Of a DNA stretch of 64,000 nt, positions 8,042 through 18,051 are shown in pieces. The stretch lies in assembly GCA_934320655.1 (NCBI GenBank), contig CAKRFN010000003.1, positions 62,001-126,000 of the forward strand, given 5' to 3'. Position 1 is the stretch's first letter, and every line of letters starts with the position of its first letter. This DNA is from an uncultured Eubacterium sp. (GTDB taxonomy: Bacteria > Bacillota > Clostridia > Lachnospirales > Lachnospiraceae). Below the pieces are notes generated by a model. The model ran no database searches, was not told the origin of the DNA, and saw only the letters and a program-made list of their open reading frames with translations. The position numbers and the translations under genes are program-made.

Positions 8042-9334
8042 TTATGAAACCTTTAATGTAAATTTCTGAATCTCTTTCTCCGAGCTGACCTTTTCGATCT
8101 GTGCACCGAGGCTCGCCAGTTTTTCCTCAAAATGCTCATAACCGCGCTCGATATAATAAATATCATCCACGATCGTGATACCCTCTGCCGACAGACCTGC
8201 GATGACAAGTGCTGCACCTGCTCTCAGATCCGGTGCGCTGACTCTCGCTCCGGTATATTTCGGCACGCCTGCGATGATCGCGATATTGCTCTCCACCTTG
8301 ATATTCGCACCCATACGTGTGAGCTCGTCGACATATTTGAAACGGTTCTCAAAAATGCTCTCGGTCACGGTACTCGTACCCTCTGCGATACCGAGGATCA
8401 CAGACATCTGCGGCTGCATATCCGTCGGAAATCCCGGATAGGGAAGTGTCGTCACCTGTGTATGGTGCATCGGCTTAGCGCAGACAACACGCACGGCATC
8501 GTCAAACTCCTCCACCTCACATCCGACCTCTAACAGCTTTGCGGTCGTCGCCTCTAAATGCTTCGGAATCACGTTCTTTACCGTCACATCGCCGCGGGTC
8601 GCTGCTGCCGCAAACATGAATGTACCTGCTTCGATCTGGTCGGGAATGATCGAATACTCTGTCTTGTGCAGCTTCTCGACTCCGACAATACGGATCACAT
8701 CCGTTCCCGCTCCGCGGATACCGGCTCCCATACTGTTGAGGAAGTTCGCAACGTCTACGACATGCGGCTCCTTCGCTGCGTTTTCAATGATCGTCTTGCC
8801 CTCTGCCATCGCTGCTGCCATCATAATGTTAATGGTCGCTCCGACAGATACTTTATCAAGATACACATGCGTTCCCTGCAAATGCTCGGCATTCGCAGCG
8901 ATCAGTCCATGCTGGATATCAACCTGTGCACCGAGTGCGCGGAATCCTTTCAAATGCAGATCAATCGGACGGCTGCCGATATCGCAGCCACCGGGCAATG
9001 CCACCTCAGCCTTTTTATACTTGCCGAGCAGGGCACCCAGCAGATAATAGGACGCACGAATCCTCTTGATATATTCATAATCAACGCTCATGGCGTTAAT
9101 CGTACTGCCGTTGATGCGTACCGTATGGGCATCGACTCTGTCTACAACAGCTCCGATGTCACGGATCGCTCCCAGCATCACGTTTATATCGCGGACATCC
9201 GGCAAATTATCGATCGTCACAGTCTCGTCTGTCATGATCGATGCGGCGAGGATCGCCAATGCAGCATTTTTCGCTCCGCCGATCTCTACCTCTCCTACTA
9301 AGGGGTTTCCTCCCTTGATCACATATTGTTCCAT
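8042..9334 (-). CDS. murA: UDP-N-acetylglucosamine 1-carboxyvinyltransferase (MurA)
   Basis: A 430-residue enzyme of the first committed step of peptidoglycan synthesis, transferring enolpyruvate from PEP to UDP-GlcNAc. The substrate residues K22-N23 (GGAKNA) and the catalytic loop LPGGCDIGSRP with Cys117 are present, so it should be fosfomycin sensitive in principle. Length is normal. The ATG at 9334 has GAGG upstream and matches the family N-terminus (MEQYVIKGG). Two tandem sigma-A promoters precede it, and a strong terminator follows. Many Firmicutes have two murA copies; whether this is MurA1 or MurA2 cannot be told here. Confidence 0.95.
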   Translation of the reverse strand: MEQYVIKGGNPLVGEVEIGGAKNAALAILAASIMTDETVTIDNLPDVRDINVMLGAIRDIGAVVDRVDAHTVRINGSTINAMSVDYEYIKRIRASYYLLGALLGKYKKAEVALPGGCDIGSRPIDLHLKGFRALGAQVDIQHGLIAANAEHLQGTHVYLDKVSVGATINIMMAAAMAEGKTIIENAAKEPHVVDVANFLNSMGAGIRGAGTDVIRIVGVEKLHKTEYSIIPDQIEAGTFMFAAAATRGDVTVKNVIPKHLEATTAKLLEVGCEVEEFDDAVRVVCAKPMHHTQVTTLPYPGFPTDMQPQMSVILGIAEGTSTVTESIFENRFKYVDELTRMGANIKVESNIAIIAGVPKYTGARVSAPDLRAGAALVIAGLSAEGITIVDDIYYIERGYEHFEEKLASLGAQIEKVSSEKEIQKFTLKVS

Positions 9335-9381
9335 CTTGCACCTCTGCAATTTTTCATACAAATCTTTTTACAAACCACGTT

Positions 9382-9410
9382 ATTATAGTGGCATCCGGCA
9401 GGTTTGTCAA
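9382..9410 (-). promoter_or_regulatory. murA promoter P1 (consensus sigma-A)
   Basis: Exact consensus: TTGACA (9405-9410), 17-bp spacer, TATAAT (9382-9387) on the minus strand, about 48 bp upstream of the murA start. Confidence 0.85.
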
Positions 9411-9443
9411 GCAAGCGCCCCCAAAAACCCACCATTCCCACCT

Positions 9444-9472
9444 ATTATAGCAATCTTGTCAACGTTTGTAAA
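9444..9472 (-). promoter_or_regulatory. murA promoter P2 (upstream tandem)
   Basis: TTTACA (9467-9472), 17-bp spacer, TATAAT (9444-9449), in tandem about 62 bp upstream of P1. The remaining gap to the ABC transporter gene (9473-9576) shows no gene. Confidence 0.65.
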
Positions 9473-9576
9473 TATGAAATGCCGCCCAGCGAACCGCTTC
9501 ACACCGATAACGGTTCAGCAACTATATATCTATGATATGCAGCCCGCTCCTATTCGTGAATTTCGTATATCCACCG

Positions 9577-11328
9577 TCAATGCGCGAACTGGCTGTTATA
9601 CAGTTTCGCGTAGAATCCGTCCGCCGCAAGCAGCTGCGCATGATTGCCCTGCTCAATAATATGCCCGTCTTTCATAACAAGTATGACATCCGCGCTCTGG
9701 ATCGTGGACAGACGATGCGCCACAATAAAGCTCGTTCTGCCCTTCATCATCGTTGCAAACGCATTCTGGATCTTGAGCTCGGTACGTGTATCGATCGAGC
9801 TGGTTGCTTCATCGAGGATCAGCATCGGAGGCAGACACAACATGACGCGCGCGATACACAAAAGCTGCTTCTGTCCCTGCGACAGACCGCCGCCCTCCTC
9901 ACCCATCAGGGTGTCATAGCCGTGCGGCAGCCGCTTGATAAAGCTGTGGCAATGGCTCGCCTTTGCCGCTGCGATGATCTCCTCATCCGTCGCATCCGGC
10001 TTGCCCATACACAGATTGTCCCGAATCGTGCCGGAATGCAGCCATGTCTCCTGCAGCACCATGCCGTAGCCCTCCCGGAGACTTTCTCTGGTCACATGGC
10101 GGATATCCGTTCCGTCTACGCGGATCGATCCATCCTTCACATCATAAAAACGCATGAGCAGGTTAATGAGCGTCGTCTTGCCGCATCCGGTCGGACCGAC
10201 GATCGCGATTCTCTGACCTGGCTGTACATGCAGATTAAAATCCTCGATCAGACGCTGTTCCTGCGTATAGGAGAAGTAAACATGCTCCAGATCGACATTT
10301 CCCTCGACATCCGTCAGCACCTTGGCATCCTCATCCTCTGCTATCTCCGGCGGTGTCTCGATCAGCTCAAACACACGCGCCGCACATGCGATCGCATTTT
10401 GCAGCTCCGCCACAACACCTGAAATCTCATTGAACGGCTTTGTGTACTGGCTCGCATAATTCAAAAAGCAGGACAACTGACCAACCGTCAGATTGCCGTT
10501 TACCGCAGACAGCGCACCGAATACCGCGACTGCCGCATACACAATATTATTGACAAAACGGGTGGTCGGATTCGTCAGCGAAGAAAAGAATACTGCCTTT
10601 CTCGAACACTCCTCGAGGCGGTCGTTGATCTCGTCAAACCGCTCCTGCGCAGCCTCCTCATGCCCGTAACTCTGTACGACCTTCTGATTCTGCACCATCT
10701 CATCCATATATGCCGTCTGCTCCCCGCGGATCTGCGCCTGCTGCTGGAACATGTGATACGTCTTTTTCGCGATAAAGCTCGCTGTAAACAAAGACAGCGG
10801 CGTCACCACGATCACGACAAGCGCAATGCCGGCATCCTCACGCAGCATGAACAGCAGCGTGCCGAAAATCGTGATCACTCCGGTAAACAACTGCGTAAAT
10901 CCGAGCAGCAGTCCGTCGGCAAACTGATCGACATCCGAGATCATACGGCTCGTAATGTCTCCGACTGAATGCCCGTCGAGATAAGCCAGCGACAAATGCT
11001 GCAGCCGCTCAGCGGCATCGTTCCGGATATCCTGTGTGACATTGTAGGTCAGACGGTTGTTGCAGCGCGCCATCGCCCACTGTGCAATACTGTTTCCTAC
11101 AATTACCGCGGCAATCAACCGCAGAATATGTGTCAGAGCGGCAAAATCCACCTGTCCTTTTCCGACAATACAATCGACTGCGTTACCGGTCAGTCTCGGC
11201 ACACATAACGTCAACACAACGACAAGCAACGCGAGCAGGATGCTGGCTGCCAGATAATACCAGTAGCCTCTGACATAACGAAGTACCTTTTTGACTGTTT
11301 CCTGTTTAAATGCTTTATTCTGCTCCAT
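9577..11328 (-). CDS. ABC exporter half-transporter, catalytically complete subunit
   Basis: A 583-residue fusion of a six-helix exporter membrane domain (about 1-320) and an ABC ATPase. Walker A is GPTGCGKTT, the signature is LSQGQ, Walker B is LILDEATSS with catalytic Glu, and the switch His is in IVAHRLS. It pairs with the gene just upstream (11334-13085), whose ATPase is degenerate; together they fit a heterodimeric multidrug/lipid-type exporter. The ATG at 11328 is preferred because AGGAGG is 10 nt away; a GTG at 11337 overlapping the upstream stop is too close to that site. The substrate is unknown. Confidence 0.9.
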   Translation of the reverse strand: MEQNKAFKQETVKKVLRYVRGYWYYLAASILLALLVVVLTLCVPRLTGNAVDCIVGKGQVDFAALTHILRLIAAVIVGNSIAQWAMARCNNRLTYNVTQDIRNDAAERLQHLSLAYLDGHSVGDITSRMISDVDQFADGLLLGFTQLFTGVITIFGTLLFMLREDAGIALVVIVVTPLSLFTASFIAKKTYHMFQQQAQIRGEQTAYMDEMVQNQKVVQSYGHEEAAQERFDEINDRLEECSRKAVFFSSLTNPTTRFVNNIVYAAVAVFGALSAVNGNLTVGQLSCFLNYASQYTKPFNEISGVVAELQNAIACAARVFELIETPPEIAEDEDAKVLTDVEGNVDLEHVYFSYTQEQRLIEDFNLHVQPGQRIAIVGPTGCGKTTLINLLMRFYDVKDGSIRVDGTDIRHVTRESLREGYGMVLQETWLHSGTIRDNLCMGKPDATDEEIIAAAKASHCHSFIKRLPHGYDTLMGEEGGGLSQGQKQLLCIARVMLCLPPMLILDEATSSIDTRTELKIQNAFATMMKGRTSFIVAHRLSTIQSADVILVMKDGHIIEQGNHAQLLAADGFYAKLYNSQFAH

Positions 11329-11333
11329 CTGTC

Positions 11334-13085
11334 TCACGCCTCCTCTCCCGTTTTTGTCTTTCGGTTATCAAACTGCGAATCATAGATCTCCTGATAAACC
11401 GTACAACGCTCTAACAATTCATTATGTGTTCCTATATCGACGATTTTTCCACCATCCATTACAATAATTAAATCAGCATATAATATTGAGGTCGCTCGCT
11501 GTGAGACGATCAAAACCGTGGGTTTCGGGTCAAGCGCCGCGATCGCCATGCGCAGCTTTGCATCTGTCGCATAGTCCAGCGCCGAGGCACTGTCATCGAG
11601 AATCAGAATCTCCGGCTGTGAAACCAGCGTCCGCGCGATCGCCAGCCTCTGGCGCTGTCCGCCCGACAGATTGCGTCCGCCCTGCTCGATCTGCTCGTCA
11701 AGTCCGTCCGCCTTTCCTTCCACAACCTCTTTTGCCTGCGCGATCGTCAATGCCTTCCACAACTGTTCATCCGTCGCATCCGGATTGCCCCACAGCAGGT
11801 TCTCGCGGATCGTTCCCTGAAAGAGTACTGCCTTCTGCATGACGGTTCCGACCATGCCGCGAAGCTGCTCCTTTGTATAAGACCTCACATCTTTTCCGGC
11901 GATCCGTACTTCACCGGACGACGCATCGTAAAAACGGGGGATCAGATGTACAAGCGAAGTCTTTCCCGATCCGGTTCCGCCGATGATGCCGACCGTCTGA
12001 CCTCTTTTGATCGAGAAATTCAGATCCTCCAGCGACTTATCACCCGCACCCGCATAAGTCAGATCTACATGCGAAAATCCGATGATCTCCTCGCCGTCCG
12101 TCAACTCGGGCTGTACCACCGGATCTGCCTCAAACTCCATAGACGAGTGTACATCGAGCACATCCGACACACGTTTGCCGCTCGCCAATGCACGGGTCAG
12201 CAATACGATGGTATTTGCCATCTTGACCAGTTCGACAAGGATCTGCGACATGTAATCGAGCATCGCTACCACATCACCCTGCTCCATCGTGCCGACTGAT
12301 ACGTGGCGTCCACCCTGTGCCAGCAGCGCGATCACGCCCAGATTGATGACGACATACGTCAGCGGATTCATCAACGCCGATATTTTTCCGACATAGAGCT
12401 GATCCTTTTTTAACACCTCATTCTCACTGTGAAAACTGTCAATTTCCTCATCCTCACGGTGAAACGCACGGATCACGCGCACACCGGTCAGATTCTCCCG
12501 CGTGCGGCGCAACACCTGATCCAGCCGCTCCTGCACACGGCGGTACAGCGGCAGCGTCGCGTAAATAATACTGAAAACAATGATAAACAGCACGGGAATC
12601 ACGACGACAAACGTCACTGCCGCCTGCGCGTTCACGGTGAATGCCAGAATCATCGCTCCGAATACGATAAACGGCGAGCGCAGCAACAGCCGCAGCGTCA
12701 TGTTCACACCGTTTTGCAACTGGTTGACATCACTGGTCATCCGGTTCATGAGTGCGGATGTTCCCTGCGTGTCCAGCTCCGTAAATGAGAGCGACTGGAT
12801 ATGCGAAAACAATGCGTGGCGCAGCTTTGCTGCAAAGCCGACTGCCGCCTTTGCCGCGAAATACTGTGCACACACCGCACAGGTCAGCCCCACGACCGCC
12901 AGCAGGATCAGCACGCCGCACATCTTATAAATGTAGGGCTTGTCCCCGTATTTAATACCGTGATTGATGATGGATGCCACAACGAGCGGCACCAGAAGGT
13001 CAAACAGCGCCTCCAGCATCTTAAACAGCGGCGCGATCACCGATTCCTTCTTATAGTCCTTTAAATAGATCAGCAATTTTTTCAT
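11334..13085 (-). CDS. ABC exporter half-transporter with degenerate ATPase site
   Basis: A 583-residue exporter half: membrane domain about 1-320, then ABC ATPase. Walker A (GGTGSGKTS) and signature (LSGGQRQRL) are intact, but Walker B reads LILDDSAS, with Asp in place of the catalytic Glu, and the switch His is replaced by Gln (IVSQRA). This asymmetry is the known mark of one partner in heterodimeric ABC exporters. GGAGA precedes the ATG at 13085. It is followed within a few bases by the partner gene. A palindromic terminator-like hairpin lies between it and the upstream PrsA-like gene. Confidence 0.9.
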   Translation of the reverse strand: MKKLLIYLKDYKKESVIAPLFKMLEALFDLLVPLVVASIINHGIKYGDKPYIYKMCGVLILLAVVGLTCAVCAQYFAAKAAVGFAAKLRHALFSHIQSLSFTELDTQGTSALMNRMTSDVNQLQNGVNMTLRLLLRSPFIVFGAMILAFTVNAQAAVTFVVVIPVLFIIVFSIIYATLPLYRRVQERLDQVLRRTRENLTGVRVIRAFHREDEEIDSFHSENEVLKKDQLYVGKISALMNPLTYVVINLGVIALLAQGGRHVSVGTMEQGDVVAMLDYMSQILVELVKMANTIVLLTRALASGKRVSDVLDVHSSMEFEADPVVQPELTDGEEIIGFSHVDLTYAGAGDKSLEDLNFSIKRGQTVGIIGGTGSGKTSLVHLIPRFYDASSGEVRIAGKDVRSYTKEQLRGMVGTVMQKAVLFQGTIRENLLWGNPDATDEQLWKALTIAQAKEVVEGKADGLDEQIEQGGRNLSGGQRQRLAIARTLVSQPEILILDDSASALDYATDAKLRMAIAALDPKPTVLIVSQRATSILYADLIIVMDGGKIVDIGTHNELLERCTVYQEIYDSQFDNRKTKTGEEA

Positions 13086-13103
13086 AAATATTCTCCGAAA
13101 AGA

Positions 13104-13127
13104 ATCAGGAACCATATGGTTCCTGAT
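13104..13127 (-). terminator. perfect 24-bp palindrome, intrinsic terminator or operator
   Basis: Positions 13104-13127 are a perfect 24-bp palindrome (arms contain ATCAGGAACC), followed in the transcript by TTCTTTT. It lies after the PrsA-like gene and just before the ABC exporter start, so it may end the first transcript or bind a dimeric repressor of the exporter. Confidence 0.6.
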
Positions 13128-13168
13128 CCCCGTTATCTTTTATTCTATTATTTGTTCCCAGACCGATT

Positions 13169-14335
13169 TTATGACTCCGAATCTGTCGTAGTTTCTCCGG
13201 ATGTCGTATCAGTTTTGCTGTCGGTTGTCTGGTCTGTTGTCGCATCGGTCGTTGATCCGTCCGTACTCTCTGCCTGCGTATCCCCGCTCGTCTGCTGTAA
13301 TGCCTTGGAATAAATGGTATCGAAGTTGACCGGCTCCCATGCCTTATCGTCTACGGACCACTGTGCCGCATCCTTATATCCATTCAATGTCTCATCATAT
13401 AATGCCTGCTTGCGGTCGGAAATGATCGACTGACGCTCACGCTCGGCTGCCTCCTTGTCATCAAGGCTGTCCATGCGGATCACATAGTAATACTGGTCGG
13501 TATCAATCAGTGTCTTGTTGTATTCGCCCTCGCCGAGCTTATCTGCCGCCTCAAGCACTGCCATATCCAGATATGTGGAGTTGTCATCCTCGCTCTGGAG
13601 ATCCTTTGTGCCGTAAGAGCAGGTCGCCTTGCTTGCATCATGTGCCTCTGCCGCTGTCTGTAACGGATCTTCCGAGCTGCCGGTAAGCGCCTCGTCTAAG
13701 ATCTGCTGTGCCTTGTCCTTTGCCTCGGCTGCTGCCTCCTCATCGGTCTTGCTCTCTGCCTCATCCGTGCTTGCGGTCTTTGACACACGTACATAGCTGA
13801 ACGTCTTCTGTGCGCATTCCTCGTCGGAAACGTTCGTGTCTGCCCCCGCAACGATCGCATCATACATCTTCTGCTGCAGCGTAGCCAGACGGAGCTGCTC
13901 CTTGACATATTCCTCTGTCGCACCCATCGCCTCAAGCGCTTCCTCTGTATTCGCTGACATAAAATCAGCTGCCGCAGACGCGATCTTGTTCATCTCATCC
14001 TCAGTGAGCGACACGCCATACTCATCCATGTGCTCCTCGAGCAGATAATACTCTTCCAGAGACTGCAAAGTATTCGCTTTCACGCGGTCTGTCATCGTCT
14101 CCGCGTTATCCCCGCTCTGCTTTGTCCACATATCCTGACCGAAATAGGACATGTAGTAGGTATCGTAATCAACCGCCGTATACTGCGCCATATAATTTGC
14201 CAGTCCCAGACTGATCTCTGTACCGTTTACGGTCGCTACTGTCTTATCTGGATTGATCGATCCGCATCCGGTCAGCACCGTGCCCGTCATGAGCACACCG
14301 CTCAATGCCAGTATGGACAACTTTTTTAACTTCAT
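13169..14335 (-). CDS. PrsA/SurA-like foldase lipoprotein
   Basis: A 388-residue exported lipoprotein: signal peptide with lipobox LTGC (Cys at about 24), then a SurA-N-like helical domain starting NPDKTVATVNGTEI (typical of PrsA/SurA chaperones), a central parvulin-like region about residues 170-310 that is poorly conserved, and a Thr/Ser/Asp-rich tail from about 350. Proteins of this type help fold secreted proteins at the outer face of the membrane; prolyl isomerase activity is not assured. The ATG at 14335 has AGGAGG upstream; a longer frame lacks a site. It has its own promoter. Confidence 0.82.
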   Translation of the reverse strand: MKLKKLSILALSGVLMTGTVLTGCGSINPDKTVATVNGTEISLGLANYMAQYTAVDYDTYYMSYFGQDMWTKQSGDNAETMTDRVKANTLQSLEEYYLLEEHMDEYGVSLTEDEMNKIASAAADFMSANTEEALEAMGATEEYVKEQLRLATLQQKMYDAIVAGADTNVSDEECAQKTFSYVRVSKTASTDEAESKTDEEAAAEAKDKAQQILDEALTGSSEDPLQTAAEAHDASKATCSYGTKDLQSEDDNSTYLDMAVLEAADKLGEGEYNKTLIDTDQYYYVIRMDSLDDKEAAERERQSIISDRKQALYDETLNGYKDAAQWSVDDKAWEPVNFDTIYSKALQQTSGDTQAESTDGSTTDATTDQTTDSKTDTTSGETTTDSES

Positions 14336-14415
14336 GATAAATATCCTCCTAAGTCTTGTCTGCGGCTGGCTGTTTTGGGAATATCTTCCATAAAAAACAT
14401 TCATCCGCACTACCG

Positions 14416-14444
14416 ATTATACGTCCTCAACCCGCAGAATGCAA
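14416..14444 (-). promoter_or_regulatory. promoter of the PrsA-like gene
   Basis: TTGCAT (14439-14444), 17-bp spacer, TATAAT (14416-14421) on the minus strand, 80 bp ahead of the start codon and just past the mfd stop. Confidence 0.75.
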
Positions 14445-14459
14445 GAGAGCGCCCTGTGT

Positions 14460-17400
14460 TCACTCTTTTTTCACAGACTGCGCCGGATAGAGTGCTGCCA
14501 GCTCATCTAAAAATGCACCGACTGCCTCTGTCACGTTCGCCGTCTTCTGCCTGCTGTTATAGTTCATCCGGTATAAAAAGGCAGGGTTTTTCTTGTCAGG
14601 CACAAAAATGACCGCTCCCTCAAATTTTTCCACAAACGGCTGAATCTGCACCGGATCAACCGGAGCCTGTTCATAGAGCACGAAACGCAGCGTTTCCGCC
14701 TTTTGCGTGATCTCCGTCACATACATCCGGTGCGCATGCGCCTTCTGTCTGGCGATCATCAACAGGTTTTGTACCGAGCGCGGCGGCTCACCAAACCGGT
14801 CAATCAGCTCATCGAGCATCTCATCACCCTCTGCGGCAGACTCCACACTCGCGATCCGCTTATAAATATCGAGTTTCTGGTACTCATTGGGAATATAAGA
14901 AGGCGGAATGTAGGCATCCACCTCTACATCCAGTGTCGTCTCAAACTGTGCCTGCGGCGACAGCTCGCCCTTCTGTGCCTTGACCGCCTCGTTTAACATC
15001 TTACAGTACAGGTCGTAGCCGACTGCCTCCATGTGACCATGCTGCTGTGCGCCGAGCAGATTGCCGGCACCGCGGATCTCAAGATCACGCATCGCGATCT
15101 TGAACCCGCTGCCCAGATCCGTAAACTCACGGATCGCAGCCAGACGCTTTTCAGCGACTTCCTTTAGCATCTTATCCCGCTTGTACATAAAGAACGCATA
15201 TGCCGTCCGGTTACTGCGCCCCACACGGCCGCGCAGCTGGTACAACTGCGACAGACCCATGTTATCCGCGTCCTGAATAATCATTGTATTAACGTTCGAA
15301 ATATCAAGTCCTGTTTCAATAATTGTCGTAGATACCAGAACATCAATGTCTCCGTTGACAAACTGATACATGATGCGCTCCAACTCCAGCTCTTTCATCT
15401 GCCCATGCGCAAACGCCACGTTCGCCTCCGGCACGAGTGAAGAAATCTTTACCGCCACATCCGCGATCTGGTTGACGCGGTTAAACACATAGTAGACCTG
15501 TCCGCCACGCGCCAGCTCACGTGCGATCGCCTCACGCACCAGCTCCTCATTATATTCCATGACATAGGTCTGGATCGGCAGACGATCCATCGGCGGCTCC
15601 TCGAGCACACTCATATCACGGATACCGATCAGACTCATGTGCAGCGTCCGCGGAATCGGTGTCGCCGTCAGCGTCAGCACATCAATGTTATTTTTTAACT
15701 GCTTGATCTTCTCCTTGTGCGTGACGCCAAAACGCTGCTCCTCGTCGATGATGAGCAGTCCCAGATCCTTAAAGCTCACATCCTTCGACAGCACCCGGTG
15801 TGTACCGATCACAATATCCACCATGCCGCGCTTTAACTCCTCAATCGTGTGCTTCTGCTGGGCTGCCGTGCGGAAACGGCACAGCAGGTCTACCGTGATG
15901 GGAAAATCCTTCATCCGCTGTGCAAACGTATTGTAGTGCTGCTGCGCAAGGATCGTCGTCGGCACAAGATAGACGACCTGCTTGCCCTCCTGCACCGCCT
16001 TGAACGCAGCACGGATGGCGACCTCCGTCTTGCCGTAGCCGACATCACCGCAGATCAGACGATCCATGATCTTTGTGCTCTCCATATCATGCTTCGTCTC
16101 CTCGATCGCACGCACCTGATCCTCGGTCTCCTCAAACGGGAACATCTCCTCGAACTCACGCTGCCAGACCGTATCCGGCCCGTATACATAGCCTTCCTTC
16201 TGTTGACGGACTGCATACAGCTCGACCAGCTCTCTGGCGATCTCCTTCACCGCACCCTGCACACGCGCCCGCGTGCGGCTCCACTCCTGCGTGCCGAGCG
16301 TGTTGAGCTTCGGCTTTTTCGCATCACTGCCGGCATATTTCTGGATCAGATCCAGCTGTGTTGCCAGAATATACAGATTCGATCCCTTCGCATAGGTGAT
16401 CTTCATGTAATCCTTGGTCGTGCCGCCGACCTCCATCTTCTCAATACCCTGATAGATACCGAGTCCATGATTCTCATGCACGACATAGTCGCCAACATGC
16501 AGGTCTGCAAAGCTGCGGATGTGCTCGCCCTCATAGCGCTTGTACTTCTTCTTTTTCTTCTTTTCCGCGCCAAAGATGTCACTCTCCGTGATGACCGCAA
16601 ACGACAGCAGCGGATACTCATAACCGCGCCGCACCTTGCCGTAGCAGACCATCACCTCGCCGGGCTTCAGCTCATGCTCCGTATCCTCCGTGTAAAAGCA
16701 GGCGACGCCCTCATTCATGATGTCCTCCGCCAGACGCTTCGCTCTGGTGCGCGATCCTGACAAAAGTATAATCTTGAATTTATTTTTGTTATATCTCTTT
16801 AAATCCTTTATCAGCAGCTCAAAGCTGTTGTTGTAGGCGTTCACGGTACGCGCCTGAAGCTGATACTGTTCATCCAGCTCCAGCTGCGGCACCCGCTGCT
16901 CCAGAGCACAGAGCGCGACAAGACAGCACTGTTGCAGCCGTCCGAGCGTCTCTGCCGCCCCATACAGGGCATCTGCCTGTCCCGGCAGGATATAGCCCTT
17001 CTCCAGACGCTGCTGCATACTCTCCGAAAACTCCTGCTCAACGCTGCGCCCCTGTTCCATCAGCCGCGCCGGTTCATCCAAAAAGCAGATCGTCCTTGTA
17101 CGGTCAAGATAATCGATCAGCGATACCTGCTCGAATGAAAAATAGCTCAGAAACGCATCCAGATTGGCAGCTCCACCAAGTTCGGTCAATTCTTCCTCCA
17201 AATTCGCTACCATCGTGCGTATTCTTGCCGCTTCTTCTGGTTTGTGGTTGTTTTTAAACGCAGTTACCACCTTTTTTTCTTCTGCGTGCAGACGTTTCAG
17301 CCCTGCCTGTATCTGTTCCTGTGACAGCACCCACTCACTCGCCGGATACAGCGTCAGTGTATCTTCGATGCCCTCCTCAAGCGAGCGCTGGCTCTCCACA

Positions 17401-18035
17401 TCAAACCCGCGGATCGAATCGATCTCATCGCCCCAGAACTCCAAGCGGTACGGATGCTCGGCGCTCATCGGGTAAATATCGAGAATACCGCCACGCACCG
17501 CGAACTGCCCCGGTGTGCTGACCTGATACTCCCTCTCATAGCCCATCGCAACCAGTTCCTTGCACAATTCGTCCAAATCAGCACTTTCTCCAACCTCAAA
17601 GCGGCGGATCGCAGCACGAAACTGTTCCGGTGCACTCATATGGTTCATCAACGCATCAAAGGTTGTGATCACAGTCACGCCGCTCTGCGGGCTGTTGTCC
17701 TCCGCCTGCTCCAATAATGCCTGTAATACGGTCAGGCGCTCCCGCGTCAGCATATTGCCGCGCAGGTCGGACTGGTAGAACAGCACATCCTTTGCCGGAA
17801 AATACATAACATTCTCATCAAAAAACCGGTAATCCTCGTACAGCTCCTTTGCTTTCTGCTCCTGAAACGTGATAATCAGGCGGTTTTGTGCATACAGACC
17901 AAGCCCATAGATCAAATGGGCTTTCTGCGCATCCATACATCCGGAGATCTCGATTGTCCCCTTGAATCCGGATAACCGTTTTTCTATTTCTTCATAATCC
18001 TTCCACTCGCTCAGTGGCTGTAAAAATGCCTGCAT
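14460..18035 (-). CDS. mfd: transcription-repair coupling factor
   Basis: A 1191-residue Mfd, full length. It holds an N-terminal UvrB-homology region, the RNA polymerase interaction domain (about 490-600, VGDYVVHENHGLGIYQG), a superfamily 2 helicase with Walker A GDVGYGKTEVA and DEEQ box (LLIIDEEQRFGV), the TRG motif region and a C-terminal D7 domain. Mfd removes stalled RNA polymerase and recruits UvrA for strand-specific repair. It starts 16 nt after the pth stop, in the same order as in Bacillus (spoVC/pth then mfd). Confidence 0.97.
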   Translation of the reverse strand: MQAFLQPLSEWKDYEEIEKRLSGFKGTIEISGCMDAQKAHLIYGLGLYAQNRLIITFQEQKAKELYEDYRFFDENVMYFPAKDVLFYQSDLRGNMLTRERLTVLQALLEQAEDNSPQSGVTVITTFDALMNHMSAPEQFRAAIRRFEVGESADLDELCKELVAMGYEREYQVSTPGQFAVRGGILDIYPMSAEHPYRLEFWGDEIDSIRGFDVESQRSLEEGIEDTLTLYPASEWVLSQEQIQAGLKRLHAEEKKVVTAFKNNHKPEEAARIRTMVANLEEELTELGGAANLDAFLSYFSFEQVSLIDYLDRTRTICFLDEPARLMEQGRSVEQEFSESMQQRLEKGYILPGQADALYGAAETLGRLQQCCLVALCALEQRVPQLELDEQYQLQARTVNAYNNSFELLIKDLKRYNKNKFKIILLSGSRTRAKRLAEDIMNEGVACFYTEDTEHELKPGEVMVCYGKVRRGYEYPLLSFAVITESDIFGAEKKKKKKYKRYEGEHIRSFADLHVGDYVVHENHGLGIYQGIEKMEVGGTTKDYMKITYAKGSNLYILATQLDLIQKYAGSDAKKPKLNTLGTQEWSRTRARVQGAVKEIARELVELYAVRQQKEGYVYGPDTVWQREFEEMFPFEETEDQVRAIEETKHDMESTKIMDRLICGDVGYGKTEVAIRAAFKAVQEGKQVVYLVPTTILAQQHYNTFAQRMKDFPITVDLLCRFRTAAQQKHTIEELKRGMVDIVIGTHRVLSKDVSFKDLGLLIIDEEQRFGVTHKEKIKQLKNNIDVLTLTATPIPRTLHMSLIGIRDMSVLEEPPMDRLPIQTYVMEYNEELVREAIARELARGGQVYYVFNRVNQIADVAVKISSLVPEANVAFAHGQMKELELERIMYQFVNGDIDVLVSTTIIETGLDISNVNTMIIQDADNMGLSQLYQLRGRVGRSNRTAYAFFMYKRDKMLKEVAEKRLAAIREFTDLGSGFKIAMRDLEIRGAGNLLGAQQHGHMEAVGYDLYCKMLNEAVKAQKGELSPQAQFETTLDVEVDAYIPPSYIPNEYQKLDIYKRIASVESAAEGDEMLDELIDRFGEPPRSVQNLLMIARQKAHAHRMYVTEITQKAETLRFVLYEQAPVDPVQIQPFVEKFEGAVIFVPDKKNPAFLYRMNYNSRQKTANVTEAVGAFLDELAALYPAQSVKKE

Positions 18036-18051
18036 GATCGCTGCTCCTGCA

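Noticed and set aside
8558..9301. 247-codon plus-strand frame opposite murA
   Set aside because: Antisense shadow; murA is certain by motifs and promoter.
15849..16760. 303-codon plus-strand frame opposite mfd
   Set aside because: Mirror of the conserved helicase region; low-complexity Leu/Arg/His product.
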